A stretch of 10,122 nucleotides of DNA from an uncultured Armatimonadota bacterium (GTDB lineage: Bacteria; Armatimonadota; Armatimonadia; Armatimonadales; Armatimonadaceae): positions 1 through 10,122 of the forward strand of contig CAIWTR010000548.1 in assembly GCA_903915615.1 (NCBI GenBank), read 5' to 3'. A model generated the notes under the pieces. It was not told the origin of the DNA. It ran no database searches and saw only the letters and a list, made by a program, of their open reading frames with translations. Below, in pieces: positions 1-5,547 of this stretch. Position numbers and translations under genes: made by a program. Within the stretch, counting starts at the first letter, position 1; each line of letters begins with the position of its first letter.

Positions 1-58
1 CCGAGTTCAGTTTAGCCACGATATGGACTTTGTCGGCAAATCATCCCTAAGTCGAGTT

Positions 59-919
59 CTAGATATCTCGTGCCTTTGCGGCTCTGGCTATTTCACAGAA
101 CTGCTCGACACTTACTTGTTCGGGTCTTGTGTCTGATAGTACTGATGCCTGTTCAAGGACTGCATAAAGGTCCGTATCACTCCACCCGAGTCCCGCTGTC
201 AGTGAGTTACGCAATGTCTTTCGTCGCTGATTAAAGGCGGCTCTAGTAATCCTTGTAAACTCGTTTATTGTTATTCCCTGGTAACGATTATGCGGATGGA
301 GATTCAAGACTGCGCTGTCGACCTTTGGAGGTGGATAAAAAACACCTCGGGGCACGACGGAGCTGATATGACAATCGCAAACGAATTGTGCAACGCAGGA
401 AAGTGCTCCATAAACCTTTGACCCAGCTGGAGCAACTACCCGCTCTGCAACCTCTTTTTGCACGAGAATCGTTGCGTGAGTAAACGATGGGTCTGATTCG
501 AGGATTCGAATCAACAGCGGTGAAGTGATCTGGTAAGGGATGTTTGCGACAAGTCTGGTCGCCGTATTATCGGAAAACGCGATTCCCCAGTCAACGGAAA
601 GTGCATCCCCCTGAACAACGGTAACATTTTCAAGGTCGGCAAGAGTTTCATCCAGGACGCCAATCATGCGATGATCCAGCTCAATGGTGAAGACTTTTGA
701 TGCTTCCACCGAAAGCAAGCGCGTCATCACACCTGCTCCGGGACCAATTTCAAGAATCTGGTCTGTAGGTTGAATCCCCGCCGCAGCAACTATTTTCCCA
801 AGGTGATTTTTATCAATGAGGAAATGTTGCCCCATCGACTTTGATAATCCGATGCCATGGCGCTGCAGCACCGCAGTAAGTCCTGATGGTTTTGATATGT
901 CCGGTCCGAGATTACTCAT
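59..919 (-). CDS. rsmA: 16S rRNA (adenine1518-N6/adenine1519-N6)-dimethyltransferase RsmA (KsgA)
   Basis: RsmA transfers four methyl groups from S-adenosylmethionine to two adjacent adenines in the 3'-terminal hairpin of 16S rRNA, a late step of 30S maturation in the cytoplasm. The 286 residues match the family's usual length. Visible motifs are QHFL (31-34), the SAM-binding EIGPGAG (57-63), the acidic E80 that usually holds the ribose, GDAL (104-107), and the catalytic NIPY (126-129, family N-[IL]-P-[YF]). Also visible are VPRGVFYPPPKVDSAV (189-204) and the C-terminal FNQRRKTLRNSL (229-240). The ATG overlaps the TAA of the upstream gene by one base (TAATG), so translation is probably coupled. 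Stop is TAG. In Bacillus ksgA lies near the 3D/G5 gene yabE, and in Actinobacteria near rpfB; the same neighbourhood is seen here, although the 3D gene is divergent. Identification is firm. Confidence 0.97.
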   Translation of the reverse strand: MSNLGPDISKPSGLTAVLQRHGIGLSKSMGQHFLIDKNHLGKIVAAAGIQPTDQILEIGPGAGVMTRLLSVEASKVFTIELDHRMIGVLDETLADLENVTVVQGDALSVDWGIAFSDNTATRLVANIPYQITSPLLIRILESDPSFTHATILVQKEVAERVVAPAGSKVYGALSCVAQFVCDCHISSVVPRGVFYPPPKVDSAVLNLHPHNRYQGITINEFTRITRAAFNQRRKTLRNSLTAGLGWSDTDLYAVLEQASVLSDTRPEQVSVEQFCEIARAAKARDI

Positions 920-1521
920 TAGGACAGTACTTCATCTTCTGTCGGTTCATCATCTCCACCGGGATCGGCATAGACCCTTGCCTGCTCTTTGACGCGTTCG
1001 ACTTGACCGACAAGACCGCCTTTAGGGGTCATGGCTTGCATCGAAGCAAGGTTGTCTGGTATCCGTGGTTTTGCGGTGAGCGATGCAGCCGTGCGAAGTG
1101 ATGGAAGGTGTGAGGGTAGCTCGATGTTGGGCGCATTGTCGGGTTTTGCCTGAGGGGCAGAGACCGGACTATCTGGCACGCGAGCCGGTTTGGCTGCATC
1201 GGCTGAATGTTCACGCTCATGTTGAAATCCAGCGAGAATCAGTGCACGTTCGATGCTTCCATTTTCGATGCTTTCAAGCCAGTCTGGCCGTGTTCTAGAT
1301 TCATCCGCTTTCATCGATGTTGCGATGATGTGACCGGAATCAGAGAGAATCTGTGTGCGTACAACAGCCCATTGGCGTTCTTTATCGATGTGGGTAAGCT
1401 CCGTTACGATGCCCCAAAGTGGGTTTACAGAACGAAACCAGCGAATCCTTGCAGGTAGTGGCAGGTGGTAGCGCCCCGTCTGCGTCCGAATGAGAAGTGC
1501 CTCGACATCAATATGAACCAT
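919..1521 (-). CDS. Uncharacterised protein with a phage-type Rad52/ERF-like N-terminal half and acidic tail
   Basis: No named function can be given. Residues 19-99 carry a pattern that I recognise from many phage and Chloroflexi/Firmicutes hypothetical proteins: an opening like YLPVAARIAWFR (here YHLPLPARIRWFR, 18-30), then ..ELTHIDKE..WAVVRTQI, then I-A-T (66-68), then an E-rich stretch leading to IENGSIERALILAGF (85-99). In the phage proteins the last block reads roughly AETKAIGRALALAGF, and those proteins are often regarded as relatives of the Rad52/ERF single-strand annealing fold. Residues 100-185 are low in complexity, rich in Pro, Ala, Ser and Lys, and probably disordered. The end (186-200) is strongly acidic, GGDDEPTEDEVLS, reminiscent of the tails of DNA-binding proteins. 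The ATG has only a weak upstream purine stretch. The gene overlaps rsmA by one base, where B. subtilis has rnmV. Family resemblance is recalled from pattern; the annealing function is inference. Confidence 0.6.
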   Translation of the reverse strand: MVHIDVEALLIRTQTGRYHLPLPARIRWFRSVNPLWGIVTELTHIDKERQWAVVRTQILSDSGHIIATSMKADESRTRPDWLESIENGSIERALILAGFQHEREHSADAAKPARVPDSPVSAPQAKPDNAPNIELPSHLPSLRTAASLTAKPRIPDNLASMQAMTPKGGLVGQVERVKEQARVYADPGGDDEPTEDEVLS

Positions 1522-1563
1522 TCATCCAGAATACCGGAACAATGACCATCTGTCTGAAAATGT

Positions 1564-1592
1564 TTGACAGTCACTAAACACTACGGTATCGT
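1564..1592 (+). promoter_or_regulatory. Sigma-A/sigma-70 type promoter for the 3D-domain gene
   Basis: A perfect -35 box TTGACA (1564-1569) is followed by exactly 17 bases and TATCGT (1587-1592, 4 of 6 to TATAAT). Transcription would start near 1599, leaving a leader of about 140 bases before the GTG at 1739. A short dyad, CTGTC (1550-1554) with GACAG (1566-1570), overlaps the -35 box and could be an operator. A hairpin-forming dyad (1578-1616) covers the -10 box and the start point. The perfect -35 box and ideal spacing make this the best promoter candidate in the window; the -10 box is mediocre. Confidence 0.55.
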
Positions 1593-1738
1593 GAAAAGGT
1601 TTCGCGACTGTAGTGTCATTCATTTGATATTCGCGTTGCCGCATCGTAAGCAATTGTGCTTACGAGCGAACCACCACGTTCGCTCCTGACCACGGGATGA
1701 CTGTGATTCCACAGACATCGCCGAGAAAGGAGGCAGAA
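1578..1738 (+). promoter_or_regulatory. Highly structured 5' leader of the 3D-domain gene (four consecutive hairpins)
   Basis: Four inverted repeats lie in a row. H1 pairs ACACTAC (1578-1584) with GTAGTGT (1610-1616) and, inside, TCGTGAAA (1589-1596) with TTTCGCGA (1600-1607), one pair being G-U on this strand. H2 is a perfect 9-bp stem (1644-1652 with 1657-1665, loop ATTG). H3 is a perfect 8-bp stem, GAGCGAAC (1664-1671) with GTTCGCTC (1678-1685), sharing two bases with H2. H4 runs from 1693 to 1723: 12 pairs with one A-A mismatch (1700/1715) and one bulged G (1720), loop ATTC. H4 ends two bases before the Shine-Dalgarno sequence. No signature of the c-di-AMP (ydaO), cobalamin, SAM or GEMM riboswitches was seen. 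H2 and H3 cannot both form fully, and TTCGC (1630-1634) could instead pair with GCGAA (1666-1670), so switching is possible. Function is inference. Confidence 0.5.
1726..1733 (+). promoter_or_regulatory. Shine-Dalgarno sequence deciding the GTG start of the 3D-domain gene
   Basis: AAAGGAGG is fully complementary to the 3' end of 16S rRNA and lies five bases before the GTG at 1739. No such site precedes the in-frame ATG at 1697, which is buried in the stem of hairpin H4. This site therefore fixes the start at 1739. Confidence 0.85.
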
Positions 1739-2542
1739 GTGCCAATAGTTAGTACTTGGATCCGTCCGGGAATCACATCGGTTGCGATTGCGATCACCGC
1801 AATTGTGGCAAATGCCTACGGCCAGCAGAGTTTGCACATCACTTTACGTGATGGAAGCAAGCAAACAGAACTGAATACGCGACAAGCAACTGTCAAAGAG
1901 CTGCTTGATGATCAGCATATTCAGCTTTCAAAGATGGACAGCATTGCGCCATCACTCACTTCCAAACTTACCGGCGGGATGACGATTCGTATCTCCCGTA
2001 AGCGTATTGATACGGTAACCGAAGTGACAGCGGTGCCCTATCGTGTATCGAAAGTGTATTCCGATGGAATGCGTATCGGGTCATCTCAGGTTATTGTCCC
2101 GGGAGTAAACGGATCAAAATCCGTCGTCTTCCAAGACACATTTGTCAATGATCATTGTGTCAGCCGCAAGAAGCTCAATGTGAGTTTCAAGCCTCCCGTC
2201 ACAGCGGTTGTCAAGGAAGGCCTGCGGGGCATCTATCTGGCATCCCGCGGTGCAACGTCCCGAAGAACATTGACGATGACTGCAACCGGCTACTCCGCGT
2301 CAGAAAATAGGCGATGGGGCGGAAAAACAGCTACCGGCCGAGCAGCACGTTTCGGCGTCGTTGCTGTTGACCCGCGCTTTATAAAGCTTGGTACCAGGCT
2401 CTACGTAGAGGGCTACGGTATTGCGATCGCAGCAGATACAGGTGGTGCGATCAAGGGCCGCCGGATAGACCTTTGTTTCAACACGCGCGCTGAAGCGATG
2501 CGGGTTGGACGCAAGCAAGTCAAAGTAACTATTCTGAAGTAA
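1739..2542 (+). CDS. Secreted or membrane-anchored DUF348-G5-3D domain protein (YabE/Rpf-like cell-wall protein)
   Basis: Numbering is from the GTG at 1739 (267 residues). Residues 10-26 form a hydrophobic export segment, with a possible signal peptidase site after ANA (24-26). DUF348 follows (about 31-75: LHITLRDGSKQTELNTRQATV and after). Next is a G5 domain (about 92-165) and a C-terminal 3D domain (179-266). The 3D domain shows TATGYSAS, VAVDP (D211), AADTGGAIKG (D233) and RIDL (D244), the three aspartates that name the family. 3D domains share the double-psi barrel of lytic transglycosylases such as MltA. YabE and Rpf proteins act on peptidoglycan in sporulating and actinobacterial relatives, so a role in wall remodelling is likely; the exact activity is inference. 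The longer in-frame ATG (1697) lacks a ribosome site. The gene has its own promoter and strong terminator and is divergent from the rsmA pair and convergent with ftsZ. Confidence 0.9.
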   Translation: MPIVSTWIRPGITSVAIAITAIVANAYGQQSLHITLRDGSKQTELNTRQATVKELLDDQHIQLSKMDSIAPSLTSKLTGGMTIRISRKRIDTVTEVTAVPYRVSKVYSDGMRIGSSQVIVPGVNGSKSVVFQDTFVNDHCVSRKKLNVSFKPPVTAVVKEGLRGIYLASRGATSRRTLTMTATGYSASENRRWGGKTATGRAARFGVVAVDPRFIKLGTRLYVEGYGIAIAADTGGAIKGRRIDLCFNTRAEAMRVGRKQVKVTILK

Positions 2543-2565
2543 GTTACTTCCATCGTAATGATAAT

Positions 2566-2603
2566 GAGCAAACTTCCTACACGGAGGTTTGCTCTTTTTT
2601 TTT
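2566..2603 (+). terminator. Strong Rho-independent terminator of the 3D-domain gene
   Basis: GAGCAAACTTCC (2566-2577) pairs with GGAGGTTTGCTC (2583-2594) over 12 bp, one pair being U-G, around the loop TACAC. Nine T residues follow directly (2595-2603). It starts 23 bases after the TAA of the 3D gene. The left flank has no A-run, so it should act only on the plus strand. It is also the head of copy 1 of the tandem repeat. Confidence 0.93.
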
Positions 2604-2742
2604 GAATGCGCCGCTGATCGACTACACGTATCGGTTGTCACTTTCGAAACGACGTCAACCTTAAATGCAAAAAAGTGGCACATCAGATGTTAATTCCGAA
2701 GTGCCAGGTTCCATTCTCAGTAACACGGAACGCTACACTCAT
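2566..2742 (+). repeat. Tandem 175-base element, copy 1 of 3
   Basis: This copy starts with the terminator hairpin and T-run. It then carries GAATGCGCC, ACACGTATCGGTTGT (2624-2638), a small hairpin GTTGT...ACGAC (2634-2638 with 2649-2653), CAACCTTAAATGCAAAAA, and a decayed form of the TGGCA...TGCCA inverted repeat. It ends with GGAACGCTACACTCAT. Period to copy 2 is 177 bases. Its terminator is the best preserved of the three, while its last inverted repeat is the worst, with only 5 bp left. No protein-coding support is seen. Confidence 0.85.
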
Positions 2743-2916
2743 GAGCAAACTTCCTACTCGGCGGGTTGCTCTTTTTTGAATGCGCAGGTGTTCAACGACA
2801 CGTATCGGTTGTTACTTTCGAAACGACATCAGCCTCTTGTACGACCACCTGGCAAACCGGAAGTTGATTCCAAAGTGCCAGGTTCCGTGCTAAGTATCTC
2901 GGAACGTTACAACCAT
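2743..2916 (+). repeat. Tandem 175-base element, copy 2 of 3
   Basis: The copy begins again with GAGCAAACTTCCTAC. The terminator stem is weakened to GAGCAA/TTGCTC plus imperfect inner pairs, but six T residues remain (2772-2777). The middle hairpin is GTTGTT (2808-2813) with AACGAC (2822-2827), including one U-G pair. The final inverted repeat ACCTGGCA (2847-2854) with TGCCAGGT (2876-2883) is a perfect 8 bp. The segment CTCTTGTACGACC (2834-2846) differs from the other two copies. Period to copy 3 is 174 bases. Confidence 0.85.
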
Positions 2917-3070
2917 CAGCAAACTTCCTACTCGGCGGGTTGCTCTTTTGTTGAAGGCGCCGGTGTTCAACTACACGTATCGGTTGTTACTTTCAAAACA
3001 ACATCAACCTTAAATGCAAAAACCTGGCAATTCAGAAGTTCATTCCGAAGTGCCAGGTTTCGTGCGTAGA
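2917..3070 (+). repeat. Tandem 175-base element, copy 3 of 3, ending at the ftsZ stop codon
   Basis: The copy opens with CAGCAAACTTCCTACTC, so the first base of the stem is changed, and only four T residues follow the hairpin. The middle hairpin is GTTGTT (2983-2988) with AACAAC (2997-3002): the U-G pair of copies 1 and 2 has become U-A, a change that keeps the stem. The last inverted repeat is the longest of the three, 10 bp outside and 7 bp inside. It serves as the ftsZ terminator on the other strand. The unit is cut short at the ftsZ stop, although CGTGCGTAGATATC still resembles CGTGCTAAGTATC of copy 2. Confidence 0.83.
3018..3060 (-). terminator. Rho-independent terminator of ftsZ
   Basis: Read on the minus strand, AAACCTGGCA (3060-3051) pairs with TGCCAGGTTT (3029-3020) over 10 bp. 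Inside, after one C-U mismatch, TTCGGAA pairs with TTCTGAA over 7 bp with one G-U pair, around the loop TGAAC. The arm runs into five U residues (3022-3018) and then a mixed, A/U-rich stretch. It starts 14 bases after the TAG of ftsZ. The T-run is short, but the stem is long; termination is likely. Confidence 0.75.
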
Positions 3071-3073
3071 TAT

Positions 3074-4132
3074 CTACTTTCTGTTTTTAAGGAAAGTAGG
3101 AATATCGATGCCGCCTTCAGCGGTTGGAGCTGGAGGCACAGGAGTCAGAACAGGCACAACGGTTGACTTGACCACTGGGTCAAAGATCGGCGCCTGGAGC
3201 GCATTGAAACCCGTTGCAAGGACTGTGATTCGTACAGCACCATCCATGCGTGGGTCAACAACTGCACCAAAGATAACATTTGCTTCCGCAGAATCTGTAC
3301 GCTCACGGATCAAGTCCATAGCGACGTTCAGCTCCGACATCTTCAAGTCACGCCCAGCGGTGATGTTAGCCAATACGCTACGTGCACCACTGATGTCCGT
3401 CTCGAGAAGCGGTGAGCTCACTGCCATCTTCGCGGCTTCTTCAGCACGGTTTTCGCCTTCAGCGAATCCGATGCCCATGAGCGCAGTGCCAGCATTAGAC
3501 ATGACGGCCTTGACATCTGCGAAGTCGACGTTGATCAGACCTGGAATGGTGATGATGTCCGAGATTCCAGCAACTCCCTGCCGAAGAACTTCATCCGCTT
3601 CCTTGAATGCATCCAACATGGATACATCCTTACCAACAACAGTTAGCAAACGGTCGTTTGGGATGATGATGATCGTATCAACGTTAGCCCGCAGCGCCTC
3701 GATACCCTTTTCGGCAGCCTGACGTCGTCGTTGCCCTTCGAACTGGAATGGCTTGGTGATAACGGCTACTGTGAGAATGCCTAGTTCCTTGGCAATCTGT
3801 GCCACAACGGGTGCGGCTCCAGTACCTGTTCCACCGCCCATGCCAGCTGTGACAAAGACCATGTCGGCACCATCAAGCGCACGCTGAATCTCAGACTTGC
3901 TCTCTTCAGCAGATTGGCGGCCCATTTCAGGATTGCCACCCGCTCCAAGGCCGTTGGTCAGACGCTGACCAAGCTGAAGCGTGTGATCACATGCAGCTGT
4001 CTGCAATACTTGGATGTCCGTATTGAACGCCCAGAACTCAACACCCTCAACTCCGGATTCAACCATCCGATTAACTGCGTTCTGCCCAGCACCACCGACA
4101 CCAATAACCTTGATCGTTGCAAAGTCACTCAT
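3074..4132 (-). CDS. ftsZ: Cell division protein FtsZ
   Basis: FtsZ is the tubulin-like GTPase that polymerises into the cytokinetic ring at mid-cell. The 352 residues show the nucleotide-binding IGVGGAGQNAV (10-20), NTD (37-39), and the tubulin signature GGGTGTG (99-105). They also show the T7 synergy loop NVDFADVK (201-208), with D203 and D206 placed to complete the GTPase site of the next subunit. The second tubulin domain runs to about 317, a short Pro/Val-rich linker covers about 318-341, and the C-terminal partner-binding peptide is IDIPTFLKNRK (342-352). The N-terminal tail before the globular domain is very short. The ATG is preceded by GGGAG seven bases upstream (4140-4144). FtsA, the usual membrane tether, is not adjacent. 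The DUF881 and Sbp genes precede ftsZ on the same strand after a 193-base gap, which suggests partly independent expression. Confidence 0.99.
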   Translation of the reverse strand: MSDFATIKVIGVGGAGQNAVNRMVESGVEGVEFWAFNTDIQVLQTAACDHTLQLGQRLTNGLGAGGNPEMGRQSAEESKSEIQRALDGADMVFVTAGMGGGTGTGAAPVVAQIAKELGILTVAVITKPFQFEGQRRRQAAEKGIEALRANVDTIIIIPNDRLLTVVGKDVSMLDAFKEADEVLRQGVAGISDIITIPGLINVDFADVKAVMSNAGTALMGIGFAEGENRAEEAAKMAVSSPLLETDISGARSVLANITAGRDLKMSELNVAMDLIRERTDSAEANVIFGAVVDPRMDGAVRITVLATGFNALQAPIFDPVVKSTVVPVLTPVPPAPTAEGGIDIPTFLKNRK

Positions 4133-4325
4133 TAGTTTGCTCCCAACTAAAAATATCCATCACACCCCAGCAAACGCCTGTTTACAGAAGAGCAAACAAA
4201 CAAACTAGAGCATATACAAGCGAGAATACCGGGATAGTAAAGGGGCGTCACGAGAACGGACGTTTGCTTACAAAAACTTTACTGGGAAGTTTCAGACGCA
4301 AAAGGAAACAGAGGCAAACAGATGC
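4133..4325 (-). promoter_or_regulatory. ftsZ leader region with an inverted repeat covering the ribosome-binding site
   Basis: This gap between sbp and ftsZ holds no gene. On the minus strand GTTTGCTC (4197-4190) is complementary over 8 bp to GAGCAAAC (4142-4135), which contains part of the GGGAG Shine-Dalgarno of ftsZ. A second GTTTGCT (4175-4169) can pair with the same target over 7 bp, and TAGTTTG (4207-4201) can pair with CAAACTA just before the ATG. The last two arms are separated by tandem TTTG units. Such pairings would hide the ribosome site. The same GAGCAAAC octamer forms the stem of the tandem elements behind ftsZ. A regulatory role is inference. Confidence 0.4.
4223..4251 (-). promoter_or_regulatory. 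Weak candidate promoter for ftsZ
   Basis: On the minus strand GTGACG (4251-4246, 4 of 6 to TTGACA) is followed by 17 bases and TATTCT (4228-4223, 4 of 6 to TATAAT). It would give a leader of about 85 bases that includes the inverted repeats over the ribosome site. Both boxes are poor; the call rests mainly on spacing and position. Confidence 0.25.
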
Positions 4326-4676
4326 CTATGACGTCGCTTTTGTTAGCAACAAGCGCCGAATGAGTGAGAGGTTAAGGAATATTCTTCCACCTAACATCAC
4401 AACTGCTGCCAGAACGATATCAACACCAATCTTGTCACCAATCCATGCAAGGAGCGCCGCGAGCACCGTATTGATGATGAATCCAGTTATGAATATGCCA
4501 TCCGTAAACTTGCCTTCAAGGGCAGCTCTGATTCCACCACAGATGGCATCCAATGCTGCCAATACCGCGATACTTAGGTAGGGTGCGAACATTGGAGAGA
4601 GTGTGTATTGAGAAAAGTACACGGCACAGAATCCAAAAGTAACGCCGAAGAGCGGAAACCAGATTTGACCTTTCAC
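4326..4676 (-). CDS. sbp: Small basic membrane protein Sbp (DUF1290)
   Basis: This 116-residue protein has about four hydrophobic segments (roughly 5-22, 31-47, 60-80 and 84-104). It matches the DUF1290 pattern, with the central FAPYLSIAVLAALDAICGGI (30-49), LEGKFTDGIFITGF (53-66) and GGRIFLNLSLIRR (96-108). Sbp proteins sit in the cytoplasmic membrane and are encoded beside ftsZ or DUF881 genes in many Gram-positive bacteria; their function is not settled. The start is GTG, overlapping the TGA of the DUF881 gene by four bases (GTGA). The upstream gene's last codons supply a G-rich ribosome site (GGGGGAAAG). Overlap and co-occurrence suggest the two proteins work together near the divisome, which is inference. 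Confidence 0.93.
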   Translation of the reverse strand: MKGQIWFPLFGVTFGFCAVYFSQYTLSPMFAPYLSIAVLAALDAICGGIRAALEGKFTDGIFITGFIINTVLAALLAWIGDKIGVDIVLAAVVMLGGRIFLNLSLIRRLLLTKATS

Positions 4677-5530
4677 TTCTTTCCCCCATCTCTGATAACG
4701 GATTGTGGATCCTGGACAGCCTTGTCACCAAGTCGCTCGGCATTTTCGCTTTGGCGCTGCGCCTCATTTGCTTTCACTTCGTTGGCAACTTTCGCATAGC
4801 GTAGCGTTGTGGAGCCAGCATAAGCAGGGAGTGTCATGGACTTGACCTTATCAATCGAGACCATGGTTGAATCCACGTCTCGGAAGGCATCCAAGACACC
4901 TTTCGTCATCATCATCCCGGACAACAACGCATCTGGATCTCCGATAGCTCGAACAACAACTGGAGAACCAGCAGTCCTAACATCATTGACCATCACCACG
5001 GGACCAACGCACCGTATTGGGGTGAGACCAGTCACTCGTTGATCATTCACGCTGATTGCTTCGGCCCCAGATGCCCTTAGTTCGTTGACTACATCACGGA
5101 TGTCCCGATCATGAATGTAGTACTCTTCAGAAAGATCACGCCAGTCAGCTTCTGAAATGTCATTCGGCTTTCGTTCGGCCAATTTAGAGTCGCGCAAAGT
5201 GACGGCAACCCCGGAACCACTTACAGAGACGGTTCCTGCGAGGACGTTTGCGAGCATTAAGTCCTGAGCAAGCAACTTGGACTTCTCACTATCAGAGCCT
5301 GTTTGCAGCTGATACTCACGAAGGCGCTTTTGAAGATCTAAGACCTGTCGACGAAGGGAAGTGGCATCTTCGCGGAGCTCGACAAAGGCACGCGCTAGTC
5401 GTCCCTGACGTACATCGGGGAGCTGATCCTTAAGGATTCTGTCCTGAGTTTTGAGTGACAAAGCTACCAGTCCCCCCATGATGACTGATAGAACCGAAAT
5501 CTGAATTGTCCAGGACCGGGCGTGCTCCAT
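4673..5530 (-). CDS. DUF881 family membrane-anchored protein (YlxW/YlxX-like)
   Basis: The 285-residue protein has one N-terminal membrane segment (about 9-26) and a probable coiled coil (about 44-98, rich in Leu, Arg, Glu and Gln). The DUF881 core is at about 98-245, and a charged, probably flexible tail follows (246-285). The core shows the family blocks GSGVAVTLRD (105-114), YIHDRDIRDVVNELRASGAE (138-157), AISVNDQRVT (158-167), IRCVGPVVMVN (172-182) and AIGDPDALL (195-203). The topology places the core outside the membrane. The family lies next to sbp and ftsQ or ftsZ in many Terrabacteria; a divisome or wall-related role is inferred from this context. The ATG has an upstream GTAGG and lies 17 bases after the ftsQ stop. 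The tail is Gln/Lys/Glu-rich and looks longer than the conserved core needs. Confidence 0.9.
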   Translation of the reverse strand: MEHARSWTIQISVLSVIMGGLVALSLKTQDRILKDQLPDVRQGRLARAFVELREDATSLRRQVLDLQKRLREYQLQTGSDSEKSKLLAQDLMLANVLAGTVSVSGSGVAVTLRDSKLAERKPNDISEADWRDLSEEYYIHDRDIRDVVNELRASGAEAISVNDQRVTGLTPIRCVGPVVMVNDVRTAGSPVVVRAIGDPDALLSGMMMTKGVLDAFRDVDSTMVSIDKVKSMTLPAYAGSTTLRYAKVANEVKANEAQRQSENAERLGDKAVQDPQSVIRDGGKK

Positions 5531-5547
5531 GAATTACCTACTTGAAT

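Noticed and set aside
1..58. Possible start of a further minus-strand gene (GTG at 17-19, reading M-A-K-L-N-S), which would fit ispE after rsmA
   Set aside because: AKLN is typical of the IspE N-terminus and rsmA-ispE is a known pair, but only six codons are visible and no ribosome site precedes the GTG, so it cannot be called.
1578..1723. Known riboswitch (ydaO, cobalamin, SAM, GEMM) in the 3D leader
   Set aside because: None of the conserved sequence blocks of these classes is present, although hairpins are abundant.
2665..3069. A 134-codon plus-strand reading frame over the tandem repeats, with repeated peptides such as ERYTHEQTSYSAGCSF
   Set aside because: Both repeat periods are multiples of three, so the frame stays open across copies by arithmetic. 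It contains the terminator hairpins and T-runs, lacks a ribosome site before the ATG, and lies behind a strong terminator.
3108..3722. Long plus-strand frame of 204 codons opposite ftsZ
   Set aside because: It is the antisense of a strongly conserved gene, with Ser/Ala/Thr-rich composition typical of such shadows and no ribosome site.
4312..4327. Small stem AGGCA...TGCCT at the end of sbp as a terminator
   Set aside because: It has only five base pairs, overlaps the sbp stop codon, and is not followed by a T-run on the minus strand.
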